Assembly: GCA_051955985.1 (NCBI GenBank)
Contig: JBQCGD010000027.1
Span: 1 to 64,000, forward strand
Source of the DNA: DATKPA01 sp051955985
GTDB lineage: Bacteria; Planctomycetota; Phycisphaerae; WQYP01
Direction: 5' to 3'
Length of the DNA stretch: 64,000 bases
The notes under the pieces were generated by a model. It was not told the origin of the DNA. It ran no database searches and was given only the letters and a program-made list of their open reading frames with translations. Both the position numbers and the translations under genes were made by a program. Shown here piece by piece: positions 8,734 through 18,300 of the stretch (positions are counted from its first letter, which is position 1; every line of letters starts with the position of its first letter).

Positions 8734-8880
8734 TATTGATCTTCACCTTTTCAATGTCTGCTTTCACTTTTGATCTCTTGGTGCTCTTGGTGGCTTGGTG
8801 TCTTGGTGGCCAGTTCAACTCTCGTATACCCCAACCGAACCTTCGTCTCGAACGAGACATTCAAAAGGTGAAGATCAATA
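8734..8880. mobile_element. MITE-like element with 27-bp terminal inverted repeats
   Basis: TATTGATCTTCACCTTTT... at 8734-8760 is the reverse complement of 8854-8880 in 25 of 27 positions. The 93-base interior has no gene and includes four CTTGGTG words (8777-8811) and the palindrome GTCTCGAACGAGAC (8845-8858). It lies between the sigma factor gene and its degenerate duplicate. No target-site duplication is clear at the ends. A long hairpin repeat is the alternative reading. Confidence 0.6.
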
Positions 8881-8882
8881 GC

Positions 8883-8905
8883 CGTTGCCGTAGCGGCAAC
8901 GTTTT
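8883..8905 (+). terminator. Hairpin with short T run after the MITE-like element
   Basis: Perfect 8-bp stem CGTTGCCG / CGGCAACG with a TAG loop followed by TTTT. It could end transcription from the sigma factor gene through the repeat. The 500-base spacer 8701-9206 holds only this hairpin, the MITE-like element and repeat words. Confidence 0.5.
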
Positions 8906-8994
8906 CCCTCGCCTCCTTCCCGCCCCCCGCGTACATCGAATAGACCGAGCCTCAACGGTTCCAACAATCCCAACCTCTCACCTCATGAACAAAC

Positions 8995-9043
8995 TCCCGC
9001 ACAACACTTATGCCCTCACCAACGCCTGCGACTTCGCGGCACC
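8995..9043. repeat. Intergenic repeat block shared with 4203-4250
   Basis: Second copy of the block described at 4203 (TCCCGCACAACACTTATGCC, then CTCACCAACGCCTGCGAC). Both copies lie in spacers without genes and end near a GTCGCGAACC/TTCGCGGCACC boundary. Confidence 0.6.
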
Positions 9044-9070
9044 CTCCCCACACCTTCCCTCCGCCTCTCC

Positions 9071-9099
9071 CTTTCGTGTCTTTAGTGTCTTTCGTGGCT
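9071..9099. repeat. Word-like repeat (CTTTCGTGTCTTTAGTGTCT)
   Basis: CTTTCGTGT-CTTTAGTGT-CTTTCGTGG is an imperfect triplicate of a 9-base word, related to the words at 8777-8811 and, in reverse complement, 30711-30745. Such strings are common intergenic repeats in several phyla; their origin is not explained. Confidence 0.6.
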
Positions 9100-9206
9100 A
9101 ATTTATTCCGTCTCCTCCCCACAAAAAAATCCCAAAATTCCCGTCATCCCCCGCCCTCCACCGCGCAGTTATCCTGTAGACACGCAAACCCACACAGGAC
9201 CCGCGC

Positions 9207-9995
9207 ATCACCACCCCCCCACCGACCACGACCTCCTCACCCGCTACCTCCACTCCCACGACCAATCCGCCTTCACCGACCTCGCCACCCGCCACCTCGA
9301 CTCCCTCTACGCCGCCGCAAAACGCGGGAAGCCAGATTCTCGGCAGAACCTTCACCACCCAACTCAGCCAGGCGCTCCTCCTGGGCCCCAACAACCGCGA
9401 GACAAAATTCGACCCACTCGCCCGCAAATCCCTCGAACAACTCACACTCGCCGCCCGCCGCGTCATCCTCAACGGCCGCGAAACCATGGAACTCGAAACC
9501 CGCTTCAAACTCTCCGACTCCGTCAAAGGCCCCAAGCGAGACGAAGCCGATCGACTCTCCCGCACTTACTGGTTCGACCCTTCCCGCGGCTACGCCCTGC
9601 TCGCCTACCGCGAAGCCTACGACGGAGAATCACCCTACATTCAGCGCATCATCGATGAACTGACCGAAGCCGCCCCCGGCGTGTTCTTTCCCGCCCGCGC
9701 GCGCATCATCCGCTGCACACGGAATCCCACCACTCACGAAATGAAAGTCGTTCTGCGCGGAGAATTCCGCGCCGCAAAAATCATCGCCAACCACCCCCTC
9801 GACCCCGCCCACTTCCCCCTCACCCCCCGACAGAACCCTCCTCCACCCCTCCTCACCCCCCGCGCCACCCTGAAATTCCTGGACCTTTTCGTACCTTCCC
9901 CCCGCCAAATCGTTCCCAAATCGTTCCCAGAATGTACCGAAAATGCCCCGCAACCCATCCGAAACGCACCCTGCCTTGCACGAAACCCGCCCTGA
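9207..9995 (+). pseudogene. Degenerate duplicate of the ECF sigma/transmembrane protein
   Basis: Bases 9224-9318 encode a typical ECF N terminus (DHDLLTRYLHSHDQSAFTDL, then ATRHLDSLYAAAKRG) in one frame. From about 9325 a different frame gives the C-terminal part of the neighbour's outer domain: LAARRVILNGRETMELETRF, YWFDPSRGYALLAYREAYD, ELTEAAPGVFFPARARI. The intact gene has LAARRVIINHHEAVELQSHF, YWFDPARGYALLAYQDSFD and ELTEAAPGVFYPAHARI at the same places. About 330 residues (rest of region 2, region 4, the membrane helix and half the outer domain) are missing and the junction shifts frame. The usual ATGACCACC start is ATCACCACC here. It is a tandem duplicate inactivated by internal deletion; short expression of the tail from 9486 cannot be excluded. 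Confidence 0.8.
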
Positions 9996-10037
9996 ACCCG
10001 CCTTCAACCCACCGCGACCCCACCGCCACCGACCCGA

Positions 10038-10718
10038 TCACGCACGATTTTCAGCCGGCACCGGCACATCGCACGATGTTCTCGGCTTGTGAGGAATCGG
10101 CCGCGCCGGGCACCCCACCACTGTCGAATTCGAGGGCACATCCCGAATGACCGTCGCCCCGGCCCCCACAATCGACTCATCCCCCACGATCAACCCCGGA
10201 ATAATCGTCGCCCCCGCCCCGATCATGCTCCCATTCCCAATTGTGACACTTCCCGTGATTGTCGCTCCCGGCCCGACATGCACGCAATCTCCCAATTCAC
10301 AATCATGATCCACCGTCGCATGCGTGTTGATGATGCAAAGCTCCCCCACCTTGGCATGCGGCCCGATCACCGCCCCCGCCAGAACCACTGTCCCATCCCC
10401 AAGTTGCGCCGTCGGCGAAACCACCGCATTTGGGTGAATCAGCACCGGCAACCGCAGCCCGATGCTCCGCGCATGCTCGGCAAACCGCTTCCGGACAACA
10501 TTATCCCCGACCGCAATTGCCGCTCTGTGAATACGATACACGCGCGCCAGGCTCGGCAGTTTCTCAATGGGCCCGAGCACATTGACCCCGTCAATCTTGG
10601 TGCCGTGCAGTTCCGGATTGTCATCAACAATACCCCCAATCGGGCAAATCCCCGCACGTTCCATCAGTTCCAGAAGAACGCGTGCCTGCCCGCCCGCTCC
10701 GTACACCACAACGGCCAT
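10038..10718 (-). CDS. NeuD/PglD-type sugar O- or N-acyltransferase (left-handed beta helix)
   Basis: 226 residues. An N-terminal Rossmann-like domain opens with MAVVVYGAGGQARVLLELME, as in NeuD and PglD. From about residue 95 there are hexapeptide repeats typical of acetyl-CoA-dependent acyltransferases (GDGTVVLAGAVIGPHAKVGE, INTHATVDHDCELGD, GPGATITGSVTIGNGS, AGATIIPGLIVGD, VVGCPARPI). The His in the HATVDHDC segment is the usual catalytic base. AGGTG precedes the ATG by 4 bases. It is divergent from the export-protein gene at 11231 and at the edge of the polysaccharide locus, so acylation of a nucleotide sugar used for the envelope polysaccharide is likely. The exact sugar is unknown. Confidence 0.88.
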   Translation of the reverse strand: MAVVVYGAGGQARVLLELMERAGICPIGGIVDDNPELHGTKIDGVNVLGPIEKLPSLARVYRIHRAAIAVGDNVVRKRFAEHARSIGLRLPVLIHPNAVVSPTAQLGDGTVVLAGAVIGPHAKVGELCIINTHATVDHDCELGDCVHVGPGATITGSVTIGNGSMIGAGATIIPGLIVGDESIVGAGATVIRDVPSNSTVVGCPARPIPHKPRTSCDVPVPAENRA

Positions 10719-11230
10719 AAATCACCTGCTCTTCCCTTGTAACGCCTCATCGGCGTGTCGGGGGCTCGAATTAATGGGCAACCGGGGGAGCACTGCTCAT
10801 ACCTGCAAGACGTGAAGTCCGGCCCGAAGTCGCAGCCGAACTCAATCAGTGGCTTAACACACCATCGGTCCAAATGCAATCCCCTGATGATTTATTGGAA
10901 CCAGCGGGCAGCAGAACGGCGTCTCCGGGCGGAAAAAGAACAAGGGAAGTGCAGTTTGAACGAAAAATGCGGGAAATTTCGAGAAAATCGCGGCAGAAAA
11001 AAACGGAAAATTTTCAATCCCGCCTCAGCCCGACCGCGTACGCCCGTTACCACTGAATCAGGAATGGCTTGCGGGCACAACTGGACGCCTTGACGGGTCC
11101 GCCACCATGCGGGAATATGTAAAGAACGGTCCGAAAAAAACCGACGCATGTGATTGTCCGGCAGACTCGCTTGATCGCGAATTCCGTGCCCATTCACTCG
11201 AATTGTACTGCAGCCCAGGAAAGGATTTTC
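10719..11230. other. Divergent spacer upstream of the export gene
   Basis: 512 bases between the divergent acyltransferase and export-protein genes. I see no gene, no RNA gene and no convincing hairpin with a T run. The middle (10960-11025) is A-rich compared with its surroundings, as expected for a promoter region, but no -35/-10 pair can be defended. Confidence 0.4.
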
Positions 11231-13099
11231 ATGGCCCGCTCAGTCCGCACCCGTCGTGAGAAAAACTTGACGTTCGGTCAAAAGACACGCTGGACGATCA
11301 AAGCGCTGCTCATTGCAAGCGTCGCCGGCGGCTTCGGCGGGTGCAGCGACTTGTCCAACATCGGGAAAGGGGTCGGGCAGTATTTCAACCTCCGCAACAG
11401 CTTCCTGGACCCCTCGCAGGTGGGGCGTTTTGATTACGACCACCCGTTCGGCGATGTGAAGCCGGTGAAGTGGCCGATCCTCGAACAGCTCGACGTGATC
11501 GACGAGCCGGTGGATCGCTGGACCACCGCAACCGATCCAACACCAGCCGACCTGATCGCGGACACCAAGGAACCGACGGTGGGGCCCGGGGACATCCTGC
11601 GGATCAGCGTGTGGGAACTCGTGCAGCCGAACACGGAATATCAGCGCGAGCAGGCCATCGTGAGTGAAAGCGGCACCGTCAGCATTCAAAACCTGGGACC
11701 GGTGATGGTGGCCGGGCTGACGCCGACGCAGATCGAAGAGAAGATCGGCCAGTTGGCCGTGGAGCGGAACCTGCTGTTGCCCAAGGGGAACGGCAGCCAG
11801 GGCCCGCAGGTGACGGTCACGCTGCTGCAGAGCCATTCGCGTATTTTCTCCATTCTGGGCCAGATCACGGCGCCGGGCACTTACAACATCCAGGGGAACG
11901 ATTTCCGCCTGCTTGATGCACTGGCGTTAGCGCGCGACGTCGCGGGCGGCACCGGGCCCGGGATGGACTACATCTATGTGATTCGTCACAACAACGAACC
12001 TGCGGAACTGGCGGCGCCGACCCCCTACACCGCGCCGACCAATGCAACACCGACAGCCCCGACGAACAACAGCAATCCGCTCGATGCGCTGGATCAACTC
12101 GATAAAAACACCACGGAACCGGCTCCGGAAAATGCGCCGGCGACGGCTCCTGAATCGTCCCCCGCGCCCACGACCGGCCCCGGAGCCACAGGGCCGCGGT
12201 TTGTCCGTCCAATCGCTACCGCAACCGTCGTTTCGAGTGGCACGCCGACGTTGCTGGCGCAGGCGGACATGGATGCGGCGCTCACGCCCGCAAGCACGGT
12301 TCCGGCCTCTCCAACGACGCAAGGCGCAGCGACTGCGACCTCGCAGCCGGATGATCTTTTGAACCAGGCCATGGGCAGCGGCAATTCGAAGACCGGCCCG
12401 TACGTCTTTATCGACGGCAAATGGGTTGCCATGCCCGCGGGGACAACCACCGCGCCGGCCGGCACGAACGAAACACCGACCGCAGCGACACCGACCACGC
12501 CGCCGGAGGAGACGACTCCGCCGACAGCGGCAATGCCGACGACACCGGGGCCGGTTGCAGCGCAACCGATGCCGGGGCCGACCGGTCCGGCGACCACAGA
12601 GTCGTTTGCGGCCGCGGACCAGTTAATGAGTCAGCGGGTCATCCGGATCCCGCTGAATCCGTTGCGTGAAGGCAATCCGAAGTACAACATTGTGGTGCGC
12701 CCGGGCGACACGATCGTGGTGCCGACGGTGGAACAGGGCTTCTTCTACATGATGGGCCACGTGAACCGCCCGGGGGTGTTCGCATTGTCGGGACAGAAGA
12801 TTACGCTGAAGATGGCGGTGGCGGCGGCGGGGAACCTGGATGCCCTGGCGATTCCGCGGCGTTGCGACCTGATCCGGCGCATCGGAACGAACCAGGAAGT
12901 GATCGTCCAGGTGAACCTGCAGGCGATCTTCCAGGGGACGCAGCCTGACATCTTCCTCAAGTCAAACGATGTGGTAAACGTGGGCACGGATGCCATCGCG
13001 CCAATTCTTGCGGTGACGCGCAACGGCTACCGTGCGGCATACGGCTGGGGCTTCACGTACGACCGGAACTACTACATCACGCCGACGATTGTGCAGTAA
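11231..13099 (+). CDS. Wza-like polysaccharide export lipoprotein with a disordered insert
   Basis: 622 residues; outer-membrane polysaccharide export (OPX) family. The start at 11231 is supported by AGGAAAGG 7 bases upstream. The N terminus is basic, then LLIASVAGGFGGC, a weak lipobox with C38. The Poly_export domain (VGPGDILRISVWE) and a first SLBB domain (SRIFSILGQITAPGTYNIQ) follow. Residues about 256-460 are a Pro/Thr/Ala-rich, low-complexity insert. A second SLBB-type region comes after it (FFYMMGHVNRPGVFALSGQ). Family members are usually 200-400 residues without such an insert. It heads the exosortase/polysaccharide cluster on the same strand and probably forms the export channel with the Wzz/BY-kinase-like protein at 20070. 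Confidence 0.88.
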   Translation: MARSVRTRREKNLTFGQKTRWTIKALLIASVAGGFGGCSDLSNIGKGVGQYFNLRNSFLDPSQVGRFDYDHPFGDVKPVKWPILEQLDVIDEPVDRWTTATDPTPADLIADTKEPTVGPGDILRISVWELVQPNTEYQREQAIVSESGTVSIQNLGPVMVAGLTPTQIEEKIGQLAVERNLLLPKGNGSQGPQVTVTLLQSHSRIFSILGQITAPGTYNIQGNDFRLLDALALARDVAGGTGPGMDYIYVIRHNNEPAELAAPTPYTAPTNATPTAPTNNSNPLDALDQLDKNTTEPAPENAPATAPESSPAPTTGPGATGPRFVRPIATATVVSSGTPTLLAQADMDAALTPASTVPASPTTQGAATATSQPDDLLNQAMGSGNSKTGPYVFIDGKWVAMPAGTTTAPAGTNETPTAATPTTPPEETTPPTAAMPTTPGPVAAQPMPGPTGPATTESFAAADQLMSQRVIRIPLNPLREGNPKYNIVVRPGDTIVVPTVEQGFFYMMGHVNRPGVFALSGQKITLKMAVAAAGNLDALAIPRRCDLIRRIGTNQEVIVQVNLQAIFQGTQPDIFLKSNDVVNVGTDAIAPILAVTRNGYRAAYGWGFTYDRNYYITPTIVQ

Positions 13100-13216
13100 A
13101 CGCGGCGAAGGTCCTGGGTTAGCGGCGAATGCGTGGGCAGTTCGATTGAACGCATAGAGCCGTTATTATAGGATCAAACGACACCGTTCATCCGTTTACA
13201 GACTGCCGGAAATGGT

Positions 13217-13305
13217 GAAATCCGGGGACAGTCAGGCCGCGTAGTGCCTGACAACCGGATTTCTAACATTGTTCGGCCTCCTGTCCAGCGGAGCTTGCTC
13301 GCTGG
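13217..13305 (+). promoter_or_regulatory. Structured leader upstream of the exosortase gene
   Basis: Two nested perfect stems: outer GAAATCCGG (13217-13225) with CCGGATTTC (13255-13263), inner GTCAGGC (13231-13237) with GCCTGAC (13246-13252), loop CGCGTAGT. A separate hairpin follows: CCAGCG-G-AGC / GCTCGCTGG (13285-13305). No T run follows, so it is not a simple terminator. The 324-base spacer has no gene. A cis-acting RNA or recombination site are both possible; it does not match the riboswitch classes I know. Confidence 0.5.
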
Positions 13306-13423
13306 AGAGAAAGTCTGCCCACGATTCCAGGGAATTGGGGGCGGCCAATGGCCGATGATCATTGGACCCGCCGCATTCCTGCGCAATTGCGGCGGTTCAT
13401 TTGAGGAAGCTCGGGACGAACAC

Positions 13424-14476
13424 ATGAGCAGCGACATCCCATCCCCCGACAACCAGGGGCCGGGTTCTTCTCCCGGTGTTGCCCGGACGCGCCGGTATCG
13501 CTACTCGGAAGGTCCCGCACCGGTTATCGCCACCGCCGCGGCTACGACTGTGGTGGTGCAGCCCGAACTGCCCGCGTTGCCCCTGGAATGGAACCGCATC
13601 ACCGGGGCGCTCATTGCGGCGGGCGTGTGCTTCCTTCTGCTGTATTACTCCGAGATCATCGGACTGACGAATATCTGGTACAGCGACATCAGTTGGAGCC
13701 ACGGCTTTGTGGTGCCGCTGATCAGCATCTTTTTCATCTGGAACAAGTGGGAAACCCTGCGACGGCTGGTGCCGCAGGGAGCGACTGCCGCCGGCGGCGC
13801 CCTGCTGCTGCTGGGGGTCGTGGGGCAGGTGCTGTTCCGGGCGACCGGGACGGTTCACATGTCGAACCTGAGCATGCTGGTGGTGATGTACGGGCTGGTG
13901 CTGTTTGTGTTTGGATGGCAGCATTTGAAAATTCTGTGGCTGCCAATCACGTTTTTGATTTTCGCCGTGCCGCCGCCGAGCCCGTTGTACGTGGCGATGA
14001 CGACGCCGATGCAGCAGATTGCGGCGTACCTCGGGGTCTCGCTGCTGCCGCTGTTCGGGGCACTGGGGGAACAGCACGGGACGACGCTGCGGGTGGCGAC
14101 GGCGCATGGGATGATGAGCTTGAACGTCGCGGAGGCATGCAGCGGGATGCGCATGCTGATCGCGTTTTTTGCGCTGGCGGTGGCGCTGGCGTACTCGACG
14201 GCGCGTCCGATGTGGCAGAAGGTGTTCCTGGCCGCGAGCGCACTGCCGATTGCGATTTTGTGCAACGGGCTGCGGGTAACGCTGACCGGGGTGCTGGGGG
14301 CGCGTTACGGGGCGGAATGGGCTCGGGGCGCGACGCATGAAACATTGGGGCTCCTGATGCTGATCCCGGCGCTGTTCATGCAGCTCGGCATGGCCTGGCT
14401 GCTGGACCAGCAGTTCGGCTGGCGCTGGCTCGAAAAGCGGATCTTTGTCGAAGAGGATGCAGGAGGGGCGGCATGA
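13424..14476 (+). CDS. Exosortase (PEP-CTERM sorting transpeptidase-like enzyme)
   Basis: 350-residue multispanning membrane protein. It has about eight hydrophobic helices, beginning ITGALIAAGVCFLLLYYSEI, and the family motif SWSHGFVVPLISIFFIW. The catalytic triad is complete: C239 in EACSGMRM, R284 in NGLRVTL and H305 in THETLGLL. Exosortases cut PEP-CTERM signals at the membrane and pass the protein to the cell surface. Start 13424 (MSSDIPSPDNQ) is the first ATG with family-like context; GAGGAAG lies rather far upstream and an earlier start at 13244 is open. The stop overlaps the next gene's ATG (ATGA). A candidate substrate is encoded at 3316-3993. Confidence 0.92.
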   Translation: MSSDIPSPDNQGPGSSPGVARTRRYRYSEGPAPVIATAAATTVVVQPELPALPLEWNRITGALIAAGVCFLLLYYSEIIGLTNIWYSDISWSHGFVVPLISIFFIWNKWETLRRLVPQGATAAGGALLLLGVVGQVLFRATGTVHMSNLSMLVVMYGLVLFVFGWQHLKILWLPITFLIFAVPPPSPLYVAMTTPMQQIAAYLGVSLLPLFGALGEQHGTTLRVATAHGMMSLNVAEACSGMRMLIAFFALAVALAYSTARPMWQKVFLAASALPIAILCNGLRVTLTGVLGARYGAEWARGATHETLGLLMLIPALFMQLGMAWLLDQQFGWRWLEKRIFVEEDAGGAA

Positions 14477-15300
14477 CCACGACCGTTTCAGCACCACCGC
14501 CCCGGGCGGATGTGAACGCTTCGAGAGAATCGCTTGCGGGCGTAAGCCGGCGGACGTTTGTGCGGGCACTATGCGTGGCGGGCCTCATCGCGGCGGGGAC
14601 GGTGGCGATGCACACGCTGGAAGCGTCACTGCACCTGACTTTCGACAAGCCGCCGATGCCCCTGCGGAAGCCGCTGTCTCAGATGAAAAAGCAACTGGGG
14701 GAGGGACCGCGGTACGTGGCGAACCGCCCGGACGACGCCCTGGAAGAAGATATTCTGCAGGTTCTTGGAACCCGCGACTACCTGCTGCGTGAGTACACGG
14801 ACACGACCAAGAAATCCGACCAACCGGGCGCGACCCTGGATTTGAACGTGAATTACTACCCGACCGGCAGCGCCACGCCTCATGTGCCGGAGATCTGCTG
14901 GGCAGGCTCGGGCCTGGAGGAGGCGAAGGACCTTCGGAAGACGTTCATCGTACCGGGAGTGAAGCGGGCAGACGGGCGGGTGCAGGACATCGGAATGCAC
15001 TTGATCAGCTTTGAAGTGGGGAGCACGGGGTTCCTGGACAATACCGGGGCGAAGAAGTACCGCAACGTGGCGTACCTGTTTGAAGTAAACGGGGACTGCG
15101 TGGTGACGCCGAAGGAAGTGATCAGCGAATTCTGGAAGGCGTCAAACAAGCACGCGTACCACTCGAAGATCGAAGTCACGATTCAGGAACCTTGCACGCA
15201 GGAAGAAGCGGAGAAGGCGATTGGCGACTTCATCAAAGTGGCGCTCCCGGCGGTGGAAGAGTGCCTTCCGGCAAAGGACAGCAAGAAGGACAGCAATTAG
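14473..15300 (+). CDS. Exosortase-associated EpsI-like protein (DUF3485)
   Basis: 275 residues. One N-terminal helix (FVRALCVAGLIAAGTVAM) anchors it and the rest faces the periplasm. EpsI-family features are the VNYYPTGSATPHVPEICWAG segment, corresponding to the usual H-PE-C motif, and the C-terminal hydrophilic helix. EpsI proteins are routinely coupled to exosortases, as a separate gene or a C-terminal fusion; here the start codon overlaps the exosortase stop, so synthesis is coupled. The molecular role in sorting or polysaccharide production is not established for the family. Confidence 0.88.
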   Translation: MTTTVSAPPPRADVNASRESLAGVSRRTFVRALCVAGLIAAGTVAMHTLEASLHLTFDKPPMPLRKPLSQMKKQLGEGPRYVANRPDDALEEDILQVLGTRDYLLREYTDTTKKSDQPGATLDLNVNYYPTGSATPHVPEICWAGSGLEEAKDLRKTFIVPGVKRADGRVQDIGMHLISFEVGSTGFLDNTGAKKYRNVAYLFEVNGDCVVTPKEVISEFWKASNKHAYHSKIEVTIQEPCTQEEAEKAIGDFIKVALPAVEECLPAKDSKKDSN

Positions 15301-15324
15301 TTTTCCTACAGCAAAGAGGCTTTC

Positions 15325-18300
15325 ATGGCACGCAAAGTCAATACTCGGTTTGTGATCATCCTCGGGACAACGCTGGGGGTCGTGGGTATTGGCGGCGGCG
15401 CGTACGTCGGGGTCAGCATGCTGCGCAATCGGAACCCTGCGTACCTCATGGCACAGGGCGAGGCGCTGGAGAAACAGGGGGACCTGTCGAAAGCGTACAC
15501 AATGTACCACAAGGCGGTGATCCGTGCGGCGGCGACTCACATGCCGCAGGGTGAAGACCTCTGCATGAAGACGGCCGAGATGGCGCTGAAGCTGTCTGAG
15601 CAGCAGACGGACCGTGATTCGGCGCAGCAGTTCTGGCGAGATGCGCGGGGCATCTGGGCGCAGGCGCTGGTGATCAATCCGCGATACCTGCCGGCGCGGG
15701 AGAGGATCCTGGAAGAGGATTACAACCTGGTGAGCGCAATTCCGTCGACGAGCGGGTGGACGGCGATCCAGGAGAGCAGCGACAAAGTCATCGAGCTGGC
15801 GCCGAATTATGCGAATGCCTATCTTTACCGCGCCAGTGCGCGGTTTCAGTTGCTGATGTCGGGGGCGAACGGGAACGCCGATCCGACGCAGACGTTGCAG
15901 AACATTCAGAAGGACCTGGCCGAGGCGGAGAAGCTGGCTCCCAGCAACGGCCGCGTTGCATCGCTGAAGGCCGTGACGAATTTCCTCCGCGCGGATCAGT
16001 TGACCAGCCGGAGCCTGACGAAAGAGGCGGACAAGCTTCGCGCGGACACGATTGCGGGGCTGCAGGAGTTCCTGAAGAAAAACCCGCACGACCCGGATGC
16101 GTCAATTGCGCTGTACCGGGTGCTGGTGCAGAAGAAGCCGGACGAAGCCCAGAAGGTGCTGGAGACGGCGCAGGCGGCCAATCCGAACGACGGGGAATTG
16201 GTGAGCGCGCTGGCGTCCGTTTATGCCGAGAAGGATTTCCCGAAGGCCGAGAAGCTGATGAAGGACTATCTGGCGGCGAATCCGAACGCATCCGAGCAGT
16301 ACTGGGTGCTGGCGCGCCTGTACGAGATGAAAGGGAAGCTGCCGGAGGCGATTGCCGCGTACAAGGAAGTGCTGAACCATCCGATGGCCGGCGGCGGCGT
16401 TGCAGCGTTCAAAAATTCGAGCTACGAGCTGCGGTCGTGGTATTCGTTGAGCAGCCTGCACATGAACCTCGCCGAACGGGAAGATCCAAGCTCAGACGCC
16501 GGCAAGAAGGACATGGCGCAGGCGGAGATTTACGCAAATAAATTCCGTGCGGGCGGTGCGGCGGCGGGTCCGCAGGCCCTCCTGGATGGCCGACTGCAGT
16601 TCCTGAAGAAAAATTTCCCGCAGGCGCTGGCGTCACTGAAGCGGGCGGATGCGAATCTCGGCGGGACGACCCCGCTGCCCGGGCAGCAGGACTACTGGCT
16701 TACGACCAAGATGCTGATCGCACAGGTATACATGATCCAGCAGCAGTGGGGGCTGGCGCTCGAACAACTGGATGCGATTCACTTCAACATCCACCCGGCG
16801 CGGGCCCTGACGGAACTGCAGCGGGCAAACCTGCTGAACCGGGTCGGGCGATTCAATGAAGCATTGAAGGTAGCGACGCAACTGGCGGAAGCGCCGGAAC
16901 TGCCGACGAGCTTGAAAGACGGCGCCCTGCGCGCCAAGGCGCAGGCCCTTTACGGGATTGGCAACCGCAGCGACGCGGAAAAGGTGATGGCGTCGGTCGA
17001 TTCAGTCTCCGCCACGCTGCTGCTGGCGCGGAACCAGATTGCGCGCGGCCAGTACGATGACGCGATGGACACCCTCAACCGGGCCCTGGACAAGGAGCCG
17101 GACAACAAGGAAGCCCTCAGGCTGGCCATCGCCCTCGAGATCCATCTCGATCGCAAAGCGGATGCAGCCAAGTTGATTGACCGTGGACTGGCGAAATACC
17201 CCAGCGATCCGGGGTTGCAACTGGCGAAAGCGAGCCTCTCGCAGAAGGACATCAACACGGAGGAAGCACAGTCGGAACTGCTGAAGAGCATCACCGACGA
17301 CTACACGCGGTCGATGTTCTACGCGCAGCTTTATCAGAAATACAAGCAGCCCGACAAGGAATTGAGTGCCTTGCAGAGTGCGGAAAAAGCGCTGGGGGAT
17401 ACGGCGAACGACTCGATGGCGAACGTGGTGCAGCAGATCTTCAGCCTGGCGCTGATGCAGGCGGACGTGGCCAAGGATGCGGCCGGCAAAGAGCAGTTTA
17501 TGAAGATGGCGCGGAGCTATGCGGACAAGGCGCAGCGACTGAACCTGGACGGCGTCAACGGCGCGATCTTCCAGGCACAGCTTCAATACAAGCAGGGCAA
17601 CAAGCGGGACGCGATCACCACGCTGGAACAGACGCTTGCCGATCACCCCGATTTCTCCCGTGCGCATGCGATGCTTGGCGTCATGTACGGGGAGGCCGGG
17701 CGCCTCGATTCGGCGCTGGACCAGCTTCGCCTGGCGATCAAGGAAAAGCCCGACGATATTATGGCCCTGAAAAACGCGATCCGGCTGCTGGGCCAGAAGG
17801 CCGATCCCGGATCGGTGGAAGAAGCCCGGAACGATCTGAAACAGGCGATGCTCTTCGCACCGCGCGATCCGGACGTGATGGCGTTTGCCGACATTCTGGG
17901 TGATCCGGCATCCGCGATCGAAACGCGCGAGACGATTTATCGCAAGGACCCTTCGAACCTCGACAACCTGGAGCACCTCGCCCGCTTGTATGTCCAGACG
18001 AAGCAGGCGAACAAGGCGATCGAACTGCTGCGGCCCGTGTATGACAAGAACCCGGACGACATCCACCTGGCGGACAGCCTTGCGCGGCTCTATCGCGAGG
18101 CGGATCCCCCGCAGACGAACGAAGCCGAGACCATTTACGAACGGTTCATCGGGAGCGACGATCCGGTGCTGCGTTTTGAAGGCACGCTGCTTCTCGGCGG
18201 CCTTTACAATTCGCTCGGACAGAATGACAAGGCCGTGTCCACTTACAAGGCCGCCATTCAGATTGCCCCGGCGGGCGATGACCGCGGCCAGCGGCGGCTG

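Noticed and set aside
8178..9101. 307-codon Arg/Pro-rich plus-strand frame over the sigma factor end and spacer
   Set aside because: Out of frame with the recognised protein and continues into repeat DNA.
13217..13263. Cyclic di-GMP or other known riboswitch
   Set aside because: The conserved core bases of GEMM and other classes I know are absent.
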